The notes under the pieces are model-generated. The model saw only the letters and a program-made list of their open reading frames with translations. It had not been told where the DNA came from and did no database searches. Made by a program: the position numbers and the translations under genes. From NCBI GenBank assembly GCA_902540235.1, contig CACBLI010000006.1:31352-95351 (forward strand): a stretch of 64,000 nucleotides of DNA. The letters are read 5' to 3'. Source of the DNA: an uncultured Pelagibacteraceae bacterium (GTDB lineage: Bacteria; Pseudomonadota; Alphaproteobacteria; Pelagibacterales; Pelagibacteraceae). Below are positions 61,887 to 64,000 of the stretch, one piece after another. The first letter of the stretch is position 1, and each line of letters starts with the position of its first letter.

Positions 61887-63143
61887 ATGAATTTAGTAAT
61901 TAAAGAAAATTTTTTCTTTTTATTATTCTTATTTATCCCAATTTCAATTGTTGTAGGCTCTACTGTTTCATTAATTAACATAATTATTTTAAATCTTTTT
62001 TTTTTGATATTTTTGATAGAAAAAAAAAAGTTCGATTTTATAAGCCATATTTCTATTAAATTAATATTCGTTCTATATCTATATCTTATTTTCAACTCTT
62101 TCATTTCGCAAAATTATGAAGTCGGTTTATCGAGAAACTTAGGTTTTATAAGGTTAATTATTTTATTTATCTTTATTAATTATTTTTTTTTTCACTATGA
62201 AAATAAGAAAAAACTTTTGGATTTCTGGAGTTTAATACTTCTAGTTTTTATAATTGATGTCTTTATAGAGTACTTTTTTGGAACTAATTCATTAGGTTGG
62301 GGTGCTTATGATCAAATTTATGGTGATAGAATAACAAGTTTTTTCAAAGATGAACCAATAGTCGGAGCCTATATATCAGGTTTTATTTTTTTAATATTTG
62401 GACATCTATTAGGTAGATTTAACAAAAATATCATAGCAATTACATTTTTATTAATTGCTTTTACAGCTTTAATATTTACTGGAGAAAGATCAAACACTAT
62501 TAAGGTATTTTTAGGAATTGTAATTTTCTTTTTATTTATAGATTTTTTCAAAGTTAGGACAAAATTAATTATTGTTATACTATTTTTTGTAACGTTTTGT
62601 GGACTACTAAGTCAATCGGAATATTTGAAAATACGTTATATCGGTCAAATTTATAATGTGTTTACGGACAAAAATAATTTTGAGAATTTTAAAGAAAATA
62701 ATTTATATGTTAAATTATATAAATCTGGTTATTCGGTATTCAAAAATAATCCATTTTTTGGTGTAGGAAATAAAAACTACAGAGTTGAGGCATGTTCGAA
62801 TAGTGCTTTCTCAGATTTTAATGATGAAGATAAATTTGATTATATATGTTTAACTCACCCCCATCAAATTTATTTTGAGTTATTGTCTGAACATGGATTA
62901 TTTGGTTTTATTTTAATTTTAGGCATTTTTTTTTATCTAATTTTTAGAATATTAAAATTAATTTTATTATCTAAAAATTATTTACAAATTGGAGCCTTCA
63001 TTTTCGTTATCATTAACTTTGTGCCTTTGTTACCAAGTGGTTCTTTTTTTAGTGATTTTAATATCACTTTGTTTTGGATTAATTTTTCTATAATGTTTGC
63101 TTGCAATAAAAAAACAAATATTTTTGCAAAACGTAATGATTAA
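61887..63143 (+). CDS. O-antigen ligase/polymerase-like membrane protein
   Basis: A 418-residue protein with about ten hydrophobic helices and a large extracytoplasmic loop. FTGERSNTIKVFLGIVIFF is typical of O-antigen ligase family proteins, as is the later THPHQIYFELLSEHGLFGF (about residue 327), the Wzy/WaaL His/Glu loop. It may ligate or polymerise surface polysaccharide. The start lies 11 bp after rpoD. With the HisF-like gene downstream it may mark the edge of a surface-sugar region. Substrate unknown. Confidence 0.82.
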   Translation: MNLVIKENFFFLLFLFIPISIVVGSTVSLINIIILNLFFLIFLIEKKKFDFISHISIKLIFVLYLYLIFNSFISQNYEVGLSRNLGFIRLIILFIFINYFFFHYENKKKLLDFWSLILLVFIIDVFIEYFFGTNSLGWGAYDQIYGDRITSFFKDEPIVGAYISGFIFLIFGHLLGRFNKNIIAITFLLIAFTALIFTGERSNTIKVFLGIVIFFLFIDFFKVRTKLIIVILFFVTFCGLLSQSEYLKIRYIGQIYNVFTDKNNFENFKENNLYVKLYKSGYSVFKNNPFFGVGNKNYRVEACSNSAFSDFNDEDKFDYICLTHPHQIYFELLSEHGLFGFILILGIFFYLIFRILKLILLSKNYLQIGAFIFVIINFVPLLPSGSFFSDFNITLFWINFSIMFACNKKTNIFAKRND

Positions 63144-63164
63144 ATATATATATATTTTTTTTTA

Positions 63165-63239
63165 GGGCCGTTAGCTCAATAGTAGAGTACTGCATTGACA
63201 TTGCAGGGGTAGTTGGAGCGTAACCAACACGGCCCACCA
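63165..63239 (+). tRNA. tRNA-Val (anticodon GAC) with unusual D and T loops
   Basis: Stems are intact: acceptor GGGCCGT/ACGGCCC, D stem GCTC/GAGT, anticodon stem CTGCA/TGCAG with loop TTGACAT (anticodon GAC), T stem GTTGG/CCAAC; discriminator A and genomic CCA at 63237-63239. The T loop is AGCGTAA instead of the near-universal TTCNANN, and the D loop is AATAGTA with no GG pair. Perfect stems argue for a functional tRNA rather than a pseudogene. Confidence 0.9.
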
Positions 63240-63273
63240 TTTCTAAAAAATTTCTTTAAAGAATTTTAGAAAT
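63239..63273 (+). terminator. Hairpin after tRNA-Val, possible terminator
   Basis: ATTTCTAAAA (63239-63248) pairs exactly with TTTTAGAAAT (63264-63273), with an inner palindrome TTCTTTAAAGAA (63252-63263) and a 3-nt bulge, followed by ATTTTAA. It starts at the last base of the tRNA CCA. The stem is A/T-rich, so strength as a terminator is uncertain. Confidence 0.4.
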
Positions 63274-63294
63274 ATTTTAAAACAGATGCTTTAA

Positions 63295-64000
63295 ATGAAT
63301 AAAAATTTAATTAGAATTATTCCTAAATTAGATATTAAAAACGGTCTACTAATTAAAGGAATAAATCTAGAGGGATTAAGGGTATTAGGGAACCCTTATG
63401 AATTTGCTGAGTCCTATTACAAAAGCGGTGCAGATGAAATTTGTTACATAGATAATGTGGCCACTCTGTATGGAACAAATAATCTTCAAAAATTTGTGAC
63501 TTTAACATCTAAAAATATATTTGTGCCTTTATCTGTTGGTGGTGGAATTAAAACATTACAGGATATTGAGTTAATGTTAAATTCTGGAGCAGACAAAGTA
63601 AGCATTAACTCTGCGGCTATAGACGATATTAATTTTATTTATGATGCAGCTAAAAAGTTTGGATCTTCAACAATTGTTACAAATATTGAAACTATAAAAA
63701 TAAATAATAAATATTTTATATCTAAGTCAAATGGAAGAGATCTTGTTAATATAAATCCAGTGACCTGGGCAAAAAAAATTCAAGACTATGGTTCAGGGGA
63801 AATCTTTATTACATGTGTAAATAACGAGGGGTTACAATCTGGATTTGATATAAATATGATTAGTAAAATTTGTAAAAATGTAATTATACCGGTTATAGCA
63901 CATGGTGGAGCAGGTAAATTTGAGCACGTATTAAAAGTTATAAAAGAGACAAGCGTATCTGGCGTATCAATATCAAGTTTATTTCATTACGGTATTTTTA
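63295..64000 (+). CDS. HisF-like cyclase of the surface-sugar (WbuZ/PtmF-associated) type; 3' end outside window
   Basis: A TIM-barrel protein, 235 residues visible and open at the edge. IIPKLDIKNGLLIKGINLEGL with GNPYEFAESYYKSGADEI, then FVPLSVGGGIKTLQDIELML, and the C-terminal VIIPVIAHGGAGKFEHVLKV match HisF-type cyclases, more closely the LPS/legionaminate group (ADEICYIDNVATLYG) than histidine HisF. The first catalytic Asp is present (13), but the second is Glu 132 and the Asp near 176 is Asn. It probably needs a HisH-like partner beyond the window. It starts after tRNA-Val and its hairpin. Confidence 0.8.
   Translation, partial: MNKNLIRIIPKLDIKNGLLIKGINLEGLRVLGNPYEFAESYYKSGADEICYIDNVATLYGTNNLQKFVTLTSKNIFVPLSVGGGIKTLQDIELMLNSGADKVSINSAAIDDINFIYDAAKKFGSSTIVTNIETIKINNKYFISKSNGRDLVNINPVTWAKKIQDYGSGEIFITCVNNEGLQSGFDINMISKICKNVIIPVIAHGGAGKFEHVLKVIKETSVSGVSISSLFHYGIF

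Overview
The window looks like a piece of a streamlined marine alphaproteobacterial chromosome, most likely SAR11 (Pelagibacterales). Base composition is very AT-rich, intergenic space is almost absent, and gene content and order are alphaproteobacterial: ctaD-ctaB-ctaG-ctaE-SURF1, ispH-thrB-rnhA, DUF721-dsbA-smc next to mutY, atpI-B-E-F'-F without the F1 genes, ccrM, petABC, and a MarR/OmpR/EnvZ set beside ilvE. A complete crtI-crtB-crtY-blh retinal pathway also fits SAR11. Taxonomy is inferred from gene content; no 16S is present. No phage, insertion sequence, CRISPR array or defence island was seen, and no gene-free stretch exceeds about 150 bp.

Layout. 1-6.5 kb (+): cytochrome c oxidase genes (ctaD truncated by the window edge) running into thrC, a peroxiredoxin and an FkbM-type methyltransferase. 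6.6-19.1 kb (-): one long unidirectional run, in transcription order DUF721/DciA-like, dsbA-like, smc, atpI-B-E-F'-F, crtI-crtB-crtY-blh, ispH, thrB, rnhA. 19.1-29.4 kb: mutY, a FAD monooxygenase, ccrM, rnhB, a uracil-DNA-glycosylase-like protein, a TPR protein with ispE, tRNA-Gln directly followed by the CCA-adding enzyme, greA, hemF, trmL. 29.5-32 kb (+): petABC (cytochrome bc1). 32-38 kb (-): ychF, pth, rplY, prs, pgeF, a MidA-like methyltransferase, lgt. 38-42 kb: ubiK-like, EnvZ/OmpR/MarR, ilvE, pgsA. 42.2-48.5 kb (-): uvrB, SDR, secreted hydrolase, folB, uvrC. 48.5-60 kb: aspC, an ADP-ribosylglycohydrolase-like protein, trxB, ELM1-like, 2OG oxygenase-like, carAB, yqeY, dnaG. 60-64 kb (+): rpoD, an O-antigen-ligase-like membrane protein, tRNA-Val, and the start of a HisF-like gene of the surface-sugar type.

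Functional links. The window holds the aerobic respiratory core (bc1, much of the cytochrome oxidase operon, the Fo part of ATP synthase), parts of the MEP isoprenoid pathway (ispE, ispH), and the branch from GGPP to retinal (crtB, crtI, crtY, blh). The rhodopsin and crtE must lie elsewhere. uvrB and uvrC flank a small block with two folate/pterin-type genes.

Most unusual points: an Smc of 798 aa that appears to lack the hinge; a tRNA-Val(GAC) with intact stems but non-canonical D and T loops; a tRNA-Gln whose CCA end lies 3 bp before the start codon of the CCA-adding enzyme; a ccrM promoter with two GANTC methylation sites inside it; a Fur/PerR-like box over a perfect -10 upstream of the FkbM gene; a perfect 13+1+13 palindrome between marR and ilvE; and seven of eight convergent gene pairs that touch or overlap at their stop codons. 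I found no single large undescribed system. The novelty is in these compact regulatory and structural oddities.
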